Below are positions 44,564 through 52,949 of a stretch of DNA of 64,000 bases, one piece after another (the first letter of the stretch is position 1; each line of letters starts with the position of its first letter). The notes below the pieces were generated by a model. That model had not been told where the DNA came from. It made no database searches and saw only the letters and a list, made by a program, of their open reading frames with translations. This DNA comes from an uncultured Eggerthellaceae bacterium (lineage in GTDB: Bacteria > Actinomycetota > Coriobacteriia > Coriobacteriales > Eggerthellaceae). The translations under genes and the position numbers were made by a program. Location: contig CAUDUM010000004.1 of NCBI GenBank assembly GCA_958452575.1, positions 62,001 to 126,000 of the forward strand, given 5' to 3'.

Positions 44564-45193
44564 TTAGTTCTTCGAGTAAAGTTCGACGATGAGCTGTTCG
44601 CGAATATCCAGATCGATCTGATCGCGCTGCGGGAGCGACAGGACGCTGCCCTGCAGCTTCTCGATGTCAACCTCGAGCCAAGCCGGAACCTGAACGCGCT
44701 CGTTGCTGATCAGCGCGCTCTTGATGACCAGCATCTCCTTGGCCTTGGGGGCCACGGAGATCAGGTCGCCCGGACGGACGCGGAACGAGGGGATGTCGAC
44801 GCGGCGGCCATTCACATGGATGTGGCCGTGGCGGACCTGCTGACGGGCCTCGGCGCGGGACTTGGCAAAGCCCAGACGGTACACGACGTTGTCCAGGCGG
44901 CTCTCCAGGATGGTCAGGAGGTTCTCGCCGGTGACGCCCTGCTTGCGGGAGGCGATGTCGTAGTACGCGCGGAACTGCTTCTCCAGAACGCCGTAGATGC
45001 GCTTGGTCTTCTGCTTCTCGCGCAGCTGCAGCAGGTATTCGTTTTCCTTGACGCGCTTGCGGCCAGCCTCGCCGGGGGCATAGGCGCGGCGCTCCATAGC
45101 GCACTTATCGGTGTAGCAGCGGTCGCCCTTGAGGAACAGCTTGGCACCCTCGCGGCGGCACAGCCTGCAGTCAGCTCCAGTGTAACGAGCCAT
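44564..45193 (-). CDS. rpsD: Ribosomal protein S4 (uS4), zinc-type
   Basis: Small-subunit assembly protein of 209 aa. The N-terminus keeps four cysteines, Cys9, 12, 26 and 31, the zinc-binding form. The S4 RNA-binding domain has LESRLDNVVYRLGFAKSRAEARQ and RHGHIHVNGRRVDIPSF. Order rpsK-rpsD-rpoA is standard. No doubt over identity. Confidence 0.98.
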   Translation of the reverse strand: MARYTGADCRLCRREGAKLFLKGDRCYTDKCAMERRAYAPGEAGRKRVKENEYLLQLREKQKTKRIYGVLEKQFRAYYDIASRKQGVTGENLLTILESRLDNVVYRLGFAKSRAEARQQVRHGHIHVNGRRVDIPSFRVRPGDLISVAPKAKEMLVIKSALISNERVQVPAWLEVDIEKLQGSVLSLPQRDQIDLDIREQLIVELYSKN

Positions 45194-45211
45194 AATGATT
45201 GATCCTTTCAG

Positions 45212-45610
45212 TTACACGCGACGACGCTTGCGCGGACGGCAACCGTTGTGCGGGATGGGCGTGCAGTCTTGAATGCTGGAGACCTCCAGACCAGCGGCCT
45301 GCAGCGAGCGGATAGCCGTCTCGCGGCCGGAGCCGGGGCCCTTCACGAACACTGCGACCTTGCGCAGGCCGTGCTCCATCGCCGTCTTGGCGCAGGCCTC
45401 GGCGGCCATCTGCGCGGCGAACGGGGTGGACTTGCGGGAACCCTTGAAGCCGACGGTGCCGGCAGACTGCCACGCGATCACGTTGCCCTGAGGATCGGTG
45501 ATGCTGACGATCGTGTTGTTGAACGTGGACTTGATATGCGCAGCACCAACGGCGATGTTCTTACGCTCGGAACGCTTGATGCGCGTGCGCACGTTTTTCT
45601 TCTGAGCCAT
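45212..45610 (-). CDS. rpsK: Ribosomal protein S11 (uS11)
   Basis: Small-subunit platform protein, 132 aa, normal length. Blocks include HIKSTFNNTIVSITDPQGN, GTVGFKGSRKSTPFAAQ and the C-terminal PIPHNGCRPRKRRRV. It lies 13 bp after rpsM and before rpsD. Confidence 0.98.
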   Translation of the reverse strand: MAQKKNVRTRIKRSERKNIAVGAAHIKSTFNNTIVSITDPQGNVIAWQSAGTVGFKGSRKSTPFAAQMAAEACAKTAMEHGLRKVAVFVKGPGSGRETAIRSLQAAGLEVSSIQDCTPIPHNGCRPRKRRRV

Positions 45611-45623
45611 TTATGCTACCTCA

Positions 45624-45992
45624 CTACTTCTTCTTGCCGCCGATTTGCTTGCGCGGACCCTTGCGGGTGCGGGCGTTCGTGTGCGTGCGCTGACCGCGAA
45701 CGGGCAGGCCGCGACGATGACGCAGGCCTCGGTAGCAACCGATCTCCATGAGGCGCTTCACGTTCTGCTGAACATCGCGACGCAGGTCGCCCTCGACGTG
45801 AAGGTTCTCCTGGATGTAGTCGCGCAGCTTGACAAGCTCCTCCTCGGTCAGATCGTCGGAGCGGGTGTCGGGGTTGATACCGGTGTCGGCCAGAATCTTC
45901 TTAGAGGTGGTCAGGCCGATGCCGTAGATGTAGGTCAAGGCGATCTCGATGCGCTTATTGCGAGGAAGATCGACACCAACAAGACGTGCCAT
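45624..45992 (-). CDS. rpsM: Ribosomal protein S13 (uS13)
   Basis: Small-subunit head protein, 122 aa. MARLVGVDLPRNKRIEIALTYIYGIG, the central helix and the basic tail RGLPVRGQRTHTNARTRKGP are typical. It lies 20 bp after rpmJ and before rpsK. Confidence 0.98.
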   Translation of the reverse strand: MARLVGVDLPRNKRIEIALTYIYGIGLTTSKKILADTGINPDTRSDDLTEEELVKLRDYIQENLHVEGDLRRDVQQNVKRLMEIGCYRGLRHRRGLPVRGQRTHTNARTRKGPRKQIGGKKK

Positions 45993-46012
45993 GCTTACTT
46001 ATCCCTTTCTTC

Positions 46013-46126
46013 CTAGCCCTGACGCTGCTTGTGGCGGGGGTTCTCGCAGATGACGAGCACCTTGCCATGGCGTCGGATGATCTTGCACTTATCGCACATT
46101 TTCTTGACCGAAGGACGTACCTTCAT
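46013..46126 (-). CDS. rpmJ: Ribosomal protein L36 (bL36), zinc-type
   Basis: A 37-aa protein with zinc ligands Cys11, Cys14, Cys27 and His32 (CDKC, CENPRH). The ATG at 46124-46126 follows GAAAGGAAAAGCAA. An open frame continues upstream but is not L36-like. It lies between infA and rpsM. Confidence 0.97.
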   Translation of the reverse strand: MKVRPSVKKMCDKCKIIRRHGKVLVICENPRHKQRQG

Positions 46127-46271
46127 TTGCTTTTCCTTTCGGTAATGCGTTTTCGACTTATCTACACGCCCAGCCGCTGGCGATAATTTTCTTCGTTTGG
46201 TGCGGCGCGCCGGCATCAGCGCTGTCCGCGGCAGCATCGGGGCGGTTCGGCTTTCCGCCCTGCGTCGATGC

Positions 46272-46490
46272 TTACTTGAAACGGTAGGTGATGCGTCCGC
46301 GATTCAAGTCGTACACGGAAAGCTCGACCGTGACCTTGTCGCCCGGAAGGATCTTGATGTAGTGCATCCTCATCTTTCCGGAGATGTGGGCCAGGATCTT
46401 GTGACCGTTCTCGAGCTCGACCCTGAACATCGCGTTGGGCAATGCTTCGAGGACCTCCCCTTGAAGCTCGATGACATCTTCTTTGCTCAA
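46272..46490 (-). CDS. infA: Translation initiation factor IF-1 (TTG start)
   Basis: A 72-aa OB-fold factor that binds the ribosomal A site at initiation. The sequence MSKEDVIELQGEVLEALPNA and HISGKMRMHYIKILPGDKV is diagnostic. The start codon is TTG (46488-46490), preceded by AAGGAGCGCTT; no ATG is available nearby. First gene of the infA-rpmJ-rpsM-rpsK-rpsD-rpoA-rplQ block. Confidence 0.97.
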   Translation of the reverse strand: MSKEDVIELQGEVLEALPNAMFRVELENGHKILAHISGKMRMHYIKILPGDKVTVELSVYDLNRGRITYRFK

Positions 46491-46582
46491 AAGCGCTCCT
46501 TACAGCAATGCGTACGTTTTGCAGCAACGATAGATTCTATCAAAGGGAGGGTCTATTTCTAGAAAAATCCACAAGGGCGCAG

Positions 46583-46610
46583 AAAACCGACAAAACCTTG
46601 GGTCGGTTTT
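46583..46610 (-). terminator. Terminator after tRNA-Gln
   Basis: Perfect 9-bp stem AAAACCGAC / GTCGGTTTT with a 10-nt loop; the minus-strand stem ends in GGTTTT followed by CTGCG. It separates the tRNAs from infA. Confidence 0.6.
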
Positions 46611-46744
46611 GAAATTACCTGCTTGCCAGGCGTGCGGCTGGATGCCGCGCAGCTTCGCGTCGGATAGCGAAGCCGCCAGGTATTCGCGCGATGCGCGGCC
46701 GCCTTGTCGGCCTTTGTTGCGCCCGGGGACCCGGGTGCCAAGAA

Positions 46745-46818
46745 TGGCTGGGGTACCAGGATTCGAACCTAGATAGCTGGCACCAAAAACCAGAGTCCTG
46801 CCGTTGGACGATACCCCA
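46745..46818 (-). tRNA. tRNA-Gln (anticodon TTG), CCA encoded
   Basis: Cloverleaf on the minus strand: acceptor TGGGGTA / TACCCCA, D arm GTCC-GGAC, anticodon stem CTGGT/GCCAG around loop TTTTGGT giving anticodon TTG, T arm with GGTTCGAATCC, discriminator G and encoded CCA. 74 nt. Confidence 0.95.
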
Positions 46819-46872
46819 GCGTCGGGCTGTCTTTCTCCGATCCGCCCGGAGAGCGGGCAAGTGCGATGGAAA

Positions 46873-46948
46873 TGGTGGGCCGTGAGGGAATCGAACCCGC
46901 GACCTTGGGATTAAAAGTCCCCTGCTCTACCGACTGAGCTAACGGCCC
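46873..46948 (-). tRNA. tRNA-Lys (anticodon TTT), CCA encoded
   Basis: Acceptor GGGCCGT / ACGGCCC, D arm TAGCTCAGTCGGTAGAGC, anticodon loop CTTTTAA giving TTT, T arm GCGGGTTCGATTCCCTC, discriminator A, encoded CCA. 76 nt. It is 54 bp upstream of tRNA-Gln and probably cotranscribed. Confidence 0.96.
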
Positions 46949-47127
46949 ACGCACCATCATCGCCCTCTCGCGAGAAAGAGCAATTCGTTATTGTAACGGG
47001 ACACGCCATGCGGGTCAATGCGAATGGCGGGCCGCACCGTTTCTTCCTCTCTATATATATGTTGCGGTTTTTTCGCCGACGGAAAGGGATGGGGCTACAA
47101 TCCTTGCGGCCTAAAGGGATGTGACAG

Positions 47128-47191
47128 GATGTGACAGGGGACGGTCCTTCTGTCACGTCTATGTGACAGAAGGACCGTCCCCTGTCACATC
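47128..47191. repeat. Long hairpin repeat element, copy 2
   Basis: Arms of 29 bp (47128-47156 / 47163-47191) with a 6-nt loop GTCTAT; the 26-bp core is identical to copy 1 at 19257. A partial unit GTGACAGGAT (47121-47130) abuts it. It lies in the 5' leader region of the first UspA gene, not between convergent genes. Confidence 0.85.
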
Positions 47192-47222
47192 TGAAGCGCA
47201 CATGCGGAAGGAAGGGGTTGCC

Positions 47223-47642
47223 ATGTGGTGCAAAAAGGTGCTGGTCGCCTACGACGGGTCGACGGCGGCGCGCAAGGCCGTCGAAAAGGCGTATGAGATC
47301 GCCGAGGAGGAGCCCGAGGCGTCGTTCGTGTTCGTCCATGTGATGAAGCTCTACGCGATGGGCACCGGTGCCGAAACCGTGCTGATCGAGGATGCCAACG
47401 AAACGTTCGCCGAGCTCAAAGAGCTTGCAGCGCCTCTGGGAGAGCGAGCCGCCGCAAAGATGCTGCGCGGATCCTCGCCCGCCGACCTCATCCTGCGCTG
47501 TGCCGCCGACGAGGGATGCGATCTCATCGTCATGGGCAGCCGCGGACGCGGCGGCGTCAAAGGGTACCTGGGCAGCGTGAGCTACGCCATCGTGCAGGGC
47601 TCGCCTGTCGCCGTGCTCATCACCAAGGAGGAAGAGCGCTAG
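47223..47642 (+). CDS. Universal stress protein, UspA family (1)
   Basis: A 139-aa single-domain stress protein. KKVLVAYDGSTAARKAVEKA opens the fold. The ATP-binding signature is GSRGRGGVKGYLGS (G-2x-G-9x-GS), so it is likely of the ATP-binding class. GAAGGAAGGGG precedes the ATG at 47223. It is 4 bp before an MFS gene, and a second UspA gene follows that. A candidate -10 TACAAT lies at 47096, before the hairpin element. Confidence 0.9.
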   Translation: MWCKKVLVAYDGSTAARKAVEKAYEIAEEEPEASFVFVHVMKLYAMGTGAETVLIEDANETFAELKELAAPLGERAAAKMLRGSSPADLILRCAADEGCDLIVMGSRGRGGVKGYLGSVSYAIVQGSPVAVLITKEEER

Positions 47643-47646
47643 ACCC

Positions 47647-48870
47647 ATGGCATCCCAAGAACGCCTGTGGACCAAGGATTTCATCCTAGGAACCCTGATC
47701 AACTTCCTTTTGATGGTGAACTACTACAGCCTGATGGTTGTGATCACCAGCTATTCCATGAAGGTATATGATGCGCCCGCCTCCGCCGCAGGCCTGGCGG
47801 CGAGCATCTTCATCATCGGCGCCCTCATCGCGCGCATCATCGCCGGCAGCGTCATGGACCGCGTCGGACGCAAACGCATGCTTATGATCGGTATCGTGGT
47901 CGAGGTGGCATGCTCGGCGCTGTACCTGCTCGGCATCGGGTTCGCGCCGCTGTTCGTCCTGCGTTTCGCGCACGGCTTCTCGTACGGATGCTGCTCGACG
48001 ACGATCGGCACGGTCGTGACGGCACTCGTGCCCGCCAAGCGCAAGGGCGAGGGCGTGGGCTACTACATGCTGTCCACCACGCTCGGCGCGGCGATCGGAC
48101 CGTTTTTGGGCATGTTCCTGTCGCAGAACGTCGGCTACACGGTGCTGTTCGCGACAGCGGCCGTCGTCGCGGTCGTGGGACTGCTGTTCATCATCAGCTT
48201 GAAGGTTCCCGAGATCGCGCGCAAAGCGAAGGCTTCTTCAGCCTCCGCCGACGCCGGCGCGGCGGGCGGCGCCGGCGGGTTCGTCTCAAAGATCATCGAG
48301 CCCTCGGCCGTCTCCATCGGCCTTATGTGCGGCGTGCTGTTCTTCTGCTACTCCAGCCTGCTGACCTTCCTCACCCCCTTTGCCGAAGAGAACAACCTGA
48401 CCACAGCATCGAGCTTCTTCTTTGTCGCCTACGCGGCGGCGACGTTCGTCACGCGCCCCTTCACGGGCAAGCAGTTCGACCGCAAGGGCGACCGCGTCGT
48501 CATGGTGCCGGCGTTCGTCGCGTTCACGATCGGCATGGCCCTGCTGTCCAACGTGCACCATCCCGCCGCGATGCTCGTCGCCGCTGCGCTCATGGGTTAC
48601 GGCGCGGGCACGGTGCAATCGAGCGCGCTGGCGCTTGCCGTGCGCATGGCGCCCCCCGAAAAGCTCAGCCTGGCAAACTCGACGTTCTACGCGCTGCTCG
48701 ACGTCGGCGTGGGCGTCGGCCCGCTCATCCTGGGCATCGTCGAGCCGTTCTGGGGATACCGCGGACTGTTCCTCTCGATGGCGGTGCTGTCGGTGGTCGC
48801 GTTCGCGCTGTACCTGTACATCGGCCGCAAAAACGGCACGATGCGCAAGCTGCTCGAGCAGAACGGGTAA
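47647..48870 (+). CDS. MFS transporter
   Basis: A 407-aa carrier with 12 helices. MFS motif A appears as SVMDRVGRKRMLMIG after helix 2 and a related FTGKQFDRKGDRVVMV loop after helix 8. The central loop is Ala/Ser-rich (KASSASADAGAAGGAG). It starts 4 bp after a UspA gene, so the two are cotranscribed and possibly coupled. It is not close to the tandem MFS pair at 11649-14167. Substrate unknown. Confidence 0.87.
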   Translation: MASQERLWTKDFILGTLINFLLMVNYYSLMVVITSYSMKVYDAPASAAGLAASIFIIGALIARIIAGSVMDRVGRKRMLMIGIVVEVACSALYLLGIGFAPLFVLRFAHGFSYGCCSTTIGTVVTALVPAKRKGEGVGYYMLSTTLGAAIGPFLGMFLSQNVGYTVLFATAAVVAVVGLLFIISLKVPEIARKAKASSASADAGAAGGAGGFVSKIIEPSAVSIGLMCGVLFFCYSSLLTFLTPFAEENNLTTASSFFFVAYAAATFVTRPFTGKQFDRKGDRVVMVPAFVAFTIGMALLSNVHHPAAMLVAAALMGYGAGTVQSSALALAVRMAPPEKLSLANSTFYALLDVGVGVGPLILGIVEPFWGYRGLFLSMAVLSVVAFALYLYIGRKNGTMRKLLEQNG

Positions 48871-49013
48871 TCCGGTTTCAGTTGGTTTTCAGTCCGCTCA
48901 ACACCGGCTGTTTTGCTCTACAATGAAGCTGCAAGCAAGCGATGCGGAGCGCATCGACCGAGCAATCCGCGCCGGATGCGCGGGCTCGCCTTTCGAGGAA
49001 AGGAAGGGATCGT

Positions 49014-49427
49014 ATGTGGTTTAAGAAGGCATTGGTGGCCTACGACGGATCTGCCGCATCGAAAAACGCCGTTGACCTGGCGATGGAGATGGCAAAGGAC
49101 AGCGATCAGACGCAGTTTCTGTTCGTGCACGTGCTGAAGCTTCCGCCGGTGCGCAGCGGCACGGGCGTCGAGGCGATGTTCGCTGAGGAGGCCCAAAACA
49201 CGCTCGCCGATCTCGAGCGCATGGTCGCGCCTTTGGGCGATCGCGCGCAAGCGCGCATCCTGCGCGGCACCTCCCCCGCCGAAGTGCTGATCAAGGGCGC
49301 CGAGGAAGAGGGCTGCGACCTCATCATCACCGGCAGCCGCGGACGCGGCGGCGTATCGGGCTACCTGGGCAGCGTTAGCTACGCCGTGGTCCAGGAATCG
49401 CCGGTCGCGGTGCTGGTCGCAAAATAG
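49014..49427 (+). CDS. Universal stress protein, UspA family (2)
   Basis: A 137-aa paralogue of the gene at 47223, clearly related in every block (MWFKKALVAYDGSAASKNAV, GSRGRGGVSGYLGSVSYAVV). The ATP-binding signature is intact. GAAAGGAAGGGATCGT precedes the ATG. A candidate -10 TACAAT (48919-48924) suggests its own promoter. It is followed by a strong terminator. Confidence 0.9.
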   Translation: MWFKKALVAYDGSAASKNAVDLAMEMAKDSDQTQFLFVHVLKLPPVRSGTGVEAMFAEEAQNTLADLERMVAPLGDRAQARILRGTSPAEVLIKGAEEEGCDLIITGSRGRGGVSGYLGSVSYAVVQESPVAVLVAK

Positions 49428-49460
49428 CAGCCGGCAGCCAGCCGAAGCCAGCCAAATGAG

Positions 49461-49488
49461 AACGGGGGAGCCGATGGGCTCCCCCGTT
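49461..49488 (+). terminator. Intrinsic terminator after the second UspA gene
   Basis: Perfect 12-bp stem AACGGGGGAGCC / GGCTCCCCCGTT with loop GATG, followed by TGCGTT. It lies between convergent genes and could work both ways. Confidence 0.75.
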
Positions 49489-49515
49489 TGCGTTCTGCTG
49501 CGCGGTCGCACCAGC

Positions 49516-50112
49516 CTATGCCGGCTGGAACGTGTCCTTGTCGGGCGCGAAGGAGCGCATCGCCTGGATGGTGCGGTCGAACAGCTCGTCGAGCTCCCAT
49601 CCGCACAGCTCGGCACCTTTGCGGATGACGTCGCGCGAGCAGCCGGCGGCAAAGCGCTTGTCCTTGAACTTCTTCTTCAGCGACTTCACCTCGAAATCCA
49701 TCACGCTCTTGGACGGGCGCATGATGACAGCGGCGCCGATGAGGCCGGTGAGTTCATCGACGGCGAACAGCACCTTTTCCATGAACAGCTCGGGTGCCGG
49801 GCAAGCATCGTTGAAATCCGAGTTGTGCGTCTGAATGGAATGGATCAGCTGCTCGGTGCCGCCTGCGGCGCGCAGCATCTCGGCGGTGCGCAGCGTGTGG
49901 TCCTGCGGCGTGGGATACTCCTCCCAGTCAAGGTCGTGCAGCAGGCCGACGATGCCCCAGAACTCGACGTTGTCGGGATCAAACTCCTGCGCGAAATAGC
50001 GCAGGCAGCCCTCCACCGCTTCGCCGTGCTCGATATGGAACGGATCCTTGTTGTGTTCGCCCAGCAGCTCGAACGCTTGGTCGCGCGTGAGCCCCGCCTC
50101 TAGTGCCGCCAT
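49516..50112 (-). CDS. HD-domain phosphohydrolase-like protein
   Basis: A 198-aa HD-superfamily protein. Metal-ligand residues appear in HIEHGEAVEGCLRYF, VGLLHDLDWEEYP (the HD pair) and THNSDF. Family members hydrolyse phosphate bonds of nucleotides, but no substrate can be assigned. The ATG at 50110-50112 follows AAAAGGGGGACGAG. It converges on the UspA gene across a terminator. Confidence 0.82.
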   Translation of the reverse strand: MAALEAGLTRDQAFELLGEHNKDPFHIEHGEAVEGCLRYFAQEFDPDNVEFWGIVGLLHDLDWEEYPTPQDHTLRTAEMLRAAGGTEQLIHSIQTHNSDFNDACPAPELFMEKVLFAVDELTGLIGAAVIMRPSKSVMDFEVKSLKKKFKDKRFAAGCSRDVIRKGAELCGWELDELFDRTIQAMRSFAPDKDTFQPA

Positions 50113-50243
50113 GCTCGTCCCCCTTTTCGATCGATATCTCAAACCGCATTATACGGCGCAGGCGACAAGAATGCGTCCGTCCCTTTCCTCGTTCGCAGCA
50201 AGAGAAAGGCTCCGGGGCATCGCCCGATCGCAAGGCGAAAAGT

Positions 50244-51245
50244 CTAGAAGACGATGCCGAACGCGTTTCCGATAAGACCCCATGCGACGCCCATCGCGTA
50301 CAAGGCGACGATGATGATGAGGTTCTGGCTCATCGGGCGATTGGCGCGCAGCAGCACGAGCAGGCCCACGCCCGCCGACACGAGCAAGCCGGCCATCATA
50401 GCGCCGGCGCCCAGAACGCCTTCGACGTAGAGCTGGGCGATCGCGACGCTTGCCGCGCAGTTGGGGATAAGGCCCACCAGCGCCGACGCCAAAACCGACA
50501 GCACGGGGTTGGCGCCTAGGAACGCGGCCAGGGCGTCCTCGCCCACGATCTCCAGCACGGCGTTGAGCGCGATCGTGATGACGAACACGAACAGGGCCAC
50601 CTGAACGGTGTGGATCAGCGCGCTTTTGAGGATGCCGCGCCACCCGTGCCCGTGGTCATGATCGTGCTCGTGATCGTGGTGATGATGATCGTGGCGGCAG
50701 CCCTCGGCGCAGTCGTCGTGGTGCTGGTAGACGAGCTCGGGATTGTTCTCGCAGGTGGAGCACTCGTTGTTGCAGTGGCAGTGATCCTGCTCGCACAGCT
50801 CGTGGATGCGCAGCTTCTGCTTGTCGCGGCGAGCCAGGCGCAGCACGGTGTCCACGATGAATCCCATCATCATGCCGACGACGATCTTGGCGCCGAGGAT
50901 CTTGGCGATGGTGTCGACAGGGACCTGCTCGGCGATGAAGATGGGCAGCATCTCGTCCGACGTCGACAGGAACACGGCGAACAGCGTGCCCAGCGTGATC
51001 ACGCGACCGGCGTAAAGCGTCGCCGCCGCCGCGGAGAATCCGCATTGCGGAACCACGCCCAGCACGGCGCCGACGATCGGCCCCGCGGCTCCGGCATGCT
51101 GGATCGCCTCTTGGGTCTTTCCCGCCGTGCGGTGCTCGAGCCACTCCATCGCCACGTAGGTGACGAACAGAAACGGGATGAGGTACAGCGTGTCCGAGAT
51201 CGAATGCTCCAGGACATGCTGGGCTATGTGCATGACTTCTTCCAT
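50244..51245 (-). CDS. Permease of the ArsP_2 / putative manganese transporter type with His/Cys-rich loop
   Basis: A 333-aa membrane protein with two groups of about four or five helices. Each group has a matching motif: GAVLGVVPQCGFSAAAATLYAGR and SALVGLIPNCAASVAIAQLYVEG, an internal repeat. The central loop (~residues 153-205) is rich in Cys and His: CEQDHCHCNNECSTC and a 17-residue His/Asp run (HDHHHHDHEHDHDHGHG). Such loops bind metal, so metal or metalloid transport is likely. Start at 51245 lacks a ribosome site; ATG at 51233 has GGAAGAAG. Substrate (Mn, As, other) is undecided. Confidence 0.78.
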   Translation of the reverse strand: MEEVMHIAQHVLEHSISDTLYLIPFLFVTYVAMEWLEHRTAGKTQEAIQHAGAAGPIVGAVLGVVPQCGFSAAAATLYAGRVITLGTLFAVFLSTSDEMLPIFIAEQVPVDTIAKILGAKIVVGMMMGFIVDTVLRLARRDKQKLRIHELCEQDHCHCNNECSTCENNPELVYQHHDDCAEGCRHDHHHHDHEHDHDHGHGWRGILKSALIHTVQVALFVFVITIALNAVLEIVGEDALAAFLGANPVLSVLASALVGLIPNCAASVAIAQLYVEGVLGAGAMMAGLLVSAGVGLLVLLRANRPMSQNLIIIVALYAMGVAWGLIGNAFGIVF

Positions 51246-51417
51246 AGCGCGCTATTGTAGCCGAACGGAGTCGGGGCGGCTCGAACCGTCCGGCAGACGC
51301 TCCAAATTCCCCGAAATCCTCGGGCGCCGTCAAGTTGTCCCCGAGCGCCCATCACCTTACGGCAAGACAACGCGGATAAACCGGCTGGTTACAGAACGGG
51401 ACTCCGACGCGCTGGAT

Positions 51418-51426
51418 TGCTATAGT
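51418..51426 (+). promoter_or_regulatory. Probable extended -10 promoter of the DUF2510 gene
   Basis: TGC followed directly by TATAGT, 37 nt before the ATG. It matches the same form at 2726 and 9961. Confidence 0.5.
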
Positions 51427-51462
51427 CTGTGCAAAGAGGTTTATCGAGAAAAGGTGATCACG

Positions 51463-52053
51463 ATGACGAACGCGCAGCCTGGTTGGTATCCGGATCCCGC
51501 GGGCGACCCCAACAAGCTTCGCTACTGGGACGGCGTGCAATGGACCGAGCATCTGGCGGAGCCGCAACCGACAGCGGGCGGTGCCGCAGCGCCGGGAGCC
51601 GTCGAAGCCGCCGCGGCGACGGATCAGGATGCGACCCAAAACGCAACGTCGCAAGCGGGCGGGCAGGGTGCGCCGCAGGCGGGCGAGCCCTCGTTCGTGA
51701 CACCGCCGCGCCCCACGTCCACCTACACCACCTCGAGCTTCGTCGGCGCCGCCCCGTATGACGCGCCTTCCCCCTACGGTTCGACGGACGCGACCGGAAC
51801 CGCCGACGCGCCCTACCCTCAAACCAGCGACGATCACACGCTGCGCCTCGTCGCCTTCATATTCGCCGTGCTGTGCACGGTGTCGGTGTGCTGGGCGATC
51901 ATCCCTTTGGCTTGGATGATCCCGATGACCGTCCACTGCTGGGGCATCTACAAGGGCACCAAGCCCAACACGACCGCGTTCGGCGTCTGCACGCTCATCT
52001 TTCTGTCGTTGATCGGCGGCATCCTGCTGCTGGTCTCGAAGAAGGATCGCTAG
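51463..52053 (+). CDS. DUF2510 domain membrane protein
   Basis: A 196-aa protein with an N-terminal DUF2510 motif (PGWYPDPAGDPNKLRYWDG, QWTEHL). A long Ala/Gly/Thr-rich linker follows (~residues 36-125). Two C-terminal hydrophobic helices (about 128-155 and 170-190) have ICKGT-like spacing and end in KKDR. DUF2510 is a short actinobacterial domain often linked to membrane segments; its function is not established. AAAAGGTGATCACG precedes the ATG at 51463. Confidence 0.8.
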   Translation: MTNAQPGWYPDPAGDPNKLRYWDGVQWTEHLAEPQPTAGGAAAPGAVEAAAATDQDATQNATSQAGGQGAPQAGEPSFVTPPRPTSTYTTSSFVGAAPYDAPSPYGSTDATGTADAPYPQTSDDHTLRLVAFIFAVLCTVSVCWAIIPLAWMIPMTVHCWGIYKGTKPNTTAFGVCTLIFLSLIGGILLLVSKKDR

Positions 52054-52146
52054 CGCATCCCCCCGCTTCCCCGGCGTCTCGCCGCAGCGGCAGTTCGCGT
52101 GGCATGGGATGATGCCATCAGCAGAGATAGCCAAAGGAGGCGCGGC

Positions 52147-52836
52147 ATGATCTATCTGACCGGGGACACCCACGGGACAATCGAGATCGGAAGGCTGTCC
52201 AGAGCGAACCTGGCCGCCGAGCGGGTCGAACCCGGCGACGGCGATTACGTCATCGTGCTGGGCGACTTCGGATTGGTGTTCGCGCCCGACGGGCAGAGCG
52301 CCGAGGAGCGCTGGTGGCTCAGGTGGCTCGACCAAAAACCGTGGACCACGCTGTTCGTCGACGGGAACCACGAGAATTTCGCGCGCCTCAACGCGCTGCC
52401 CGAAGAGGATTGGCATGGCGGGCGCGTGCATCGCGTTTCGGACTCGGTGCTGCACCTGATGCGCGGGCAGGTCTTTAAGATCGAGGGCAGCTCGTTCTTC
52501 ACGTTGGGCGGGGCGGCGTCCCATGACCGGCATTTCCGCAAGGAGGGGCGCTCATGGTGGCAGGAGGAGCTGCCCTCCGAAGAAGAGCTGCGCCGGGCGG
52601 ACGAGACGCTTGAAGCGCGGGGCCGCAAGGTCGACTACGTGCTGACCCACTGCGCGCCCACGCTCGTGCAGGGCAGGATCAACCCGATGTTTCTCCCCGA
52701 TCGCCTGACGGAGTACCTTCAGCACGTGCGCGACACGACGGATTTCCACCGATGGTATTTTGGCCACTACCACATCGACCGCGAATACGACGACGGCTTC
52801 ATCGCCCTGTACAACTGCGTGGTGCCGATCGAGTAG
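52147..52836 (+). CDS. Small calcineurin-like metallophosphoesterase
   Basis: A 229-aa cytoplasmic phosphoesterase. The five metal-site motifs are GDTHG (6-10), GDFG, GNHE, THCAP and GHYH, in the right order and spacing. No signal peptide. AAAGGAGGCGCGGC precedes the ATG at 52147. It stands alone and converges on the giant surface protein, which has unrelated exported phosphoesterase modules. Substrate unknown. Confidence 0.88.
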   Translation: MIYLTGDTHGTIEIGRLSRANLAAERVEPGDGDYVIVLGDFGLVFAPDGQSAEERWWLRWLDQKPWTTLFVDGNHENFARLNALPEEDWHGGRVHRVSDSVLHLMRGQVFKIEGSSFFTLGGAASHDRHFRKEGRSWWQEELPSEEELRRADETLEARGRKVDYVLTHCAPTLVQGRINPMFLPDRLTEYLQHVRDTTDFHRWYFGHYHIDREYDDGFIALYNCVVPIE

Positions 52837-52891
52837 GAGCGCAAGGAAACCCACACATGGGTGAGGCGGAGATGCCGTCGTCCCCAACGGG

Positions 52892-52915
52892 AGAGGGGCC
52901 CCGCAGGGCCCCTCT
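52892..52915. terminator. Hairpin between convergent genes
   Basis: Perfect 10-bp stem AGAGGGGCCC / GGGCCCCTCT with loop CGCA, 55 nt after the phosphoesterase stop. There is no U-run, so termination is tentative. Confidence 0.5.
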
Positions 52916-52949
52916 AAGCTGCCGGCACCTTGGTTCGGGGCGCGCCGGT

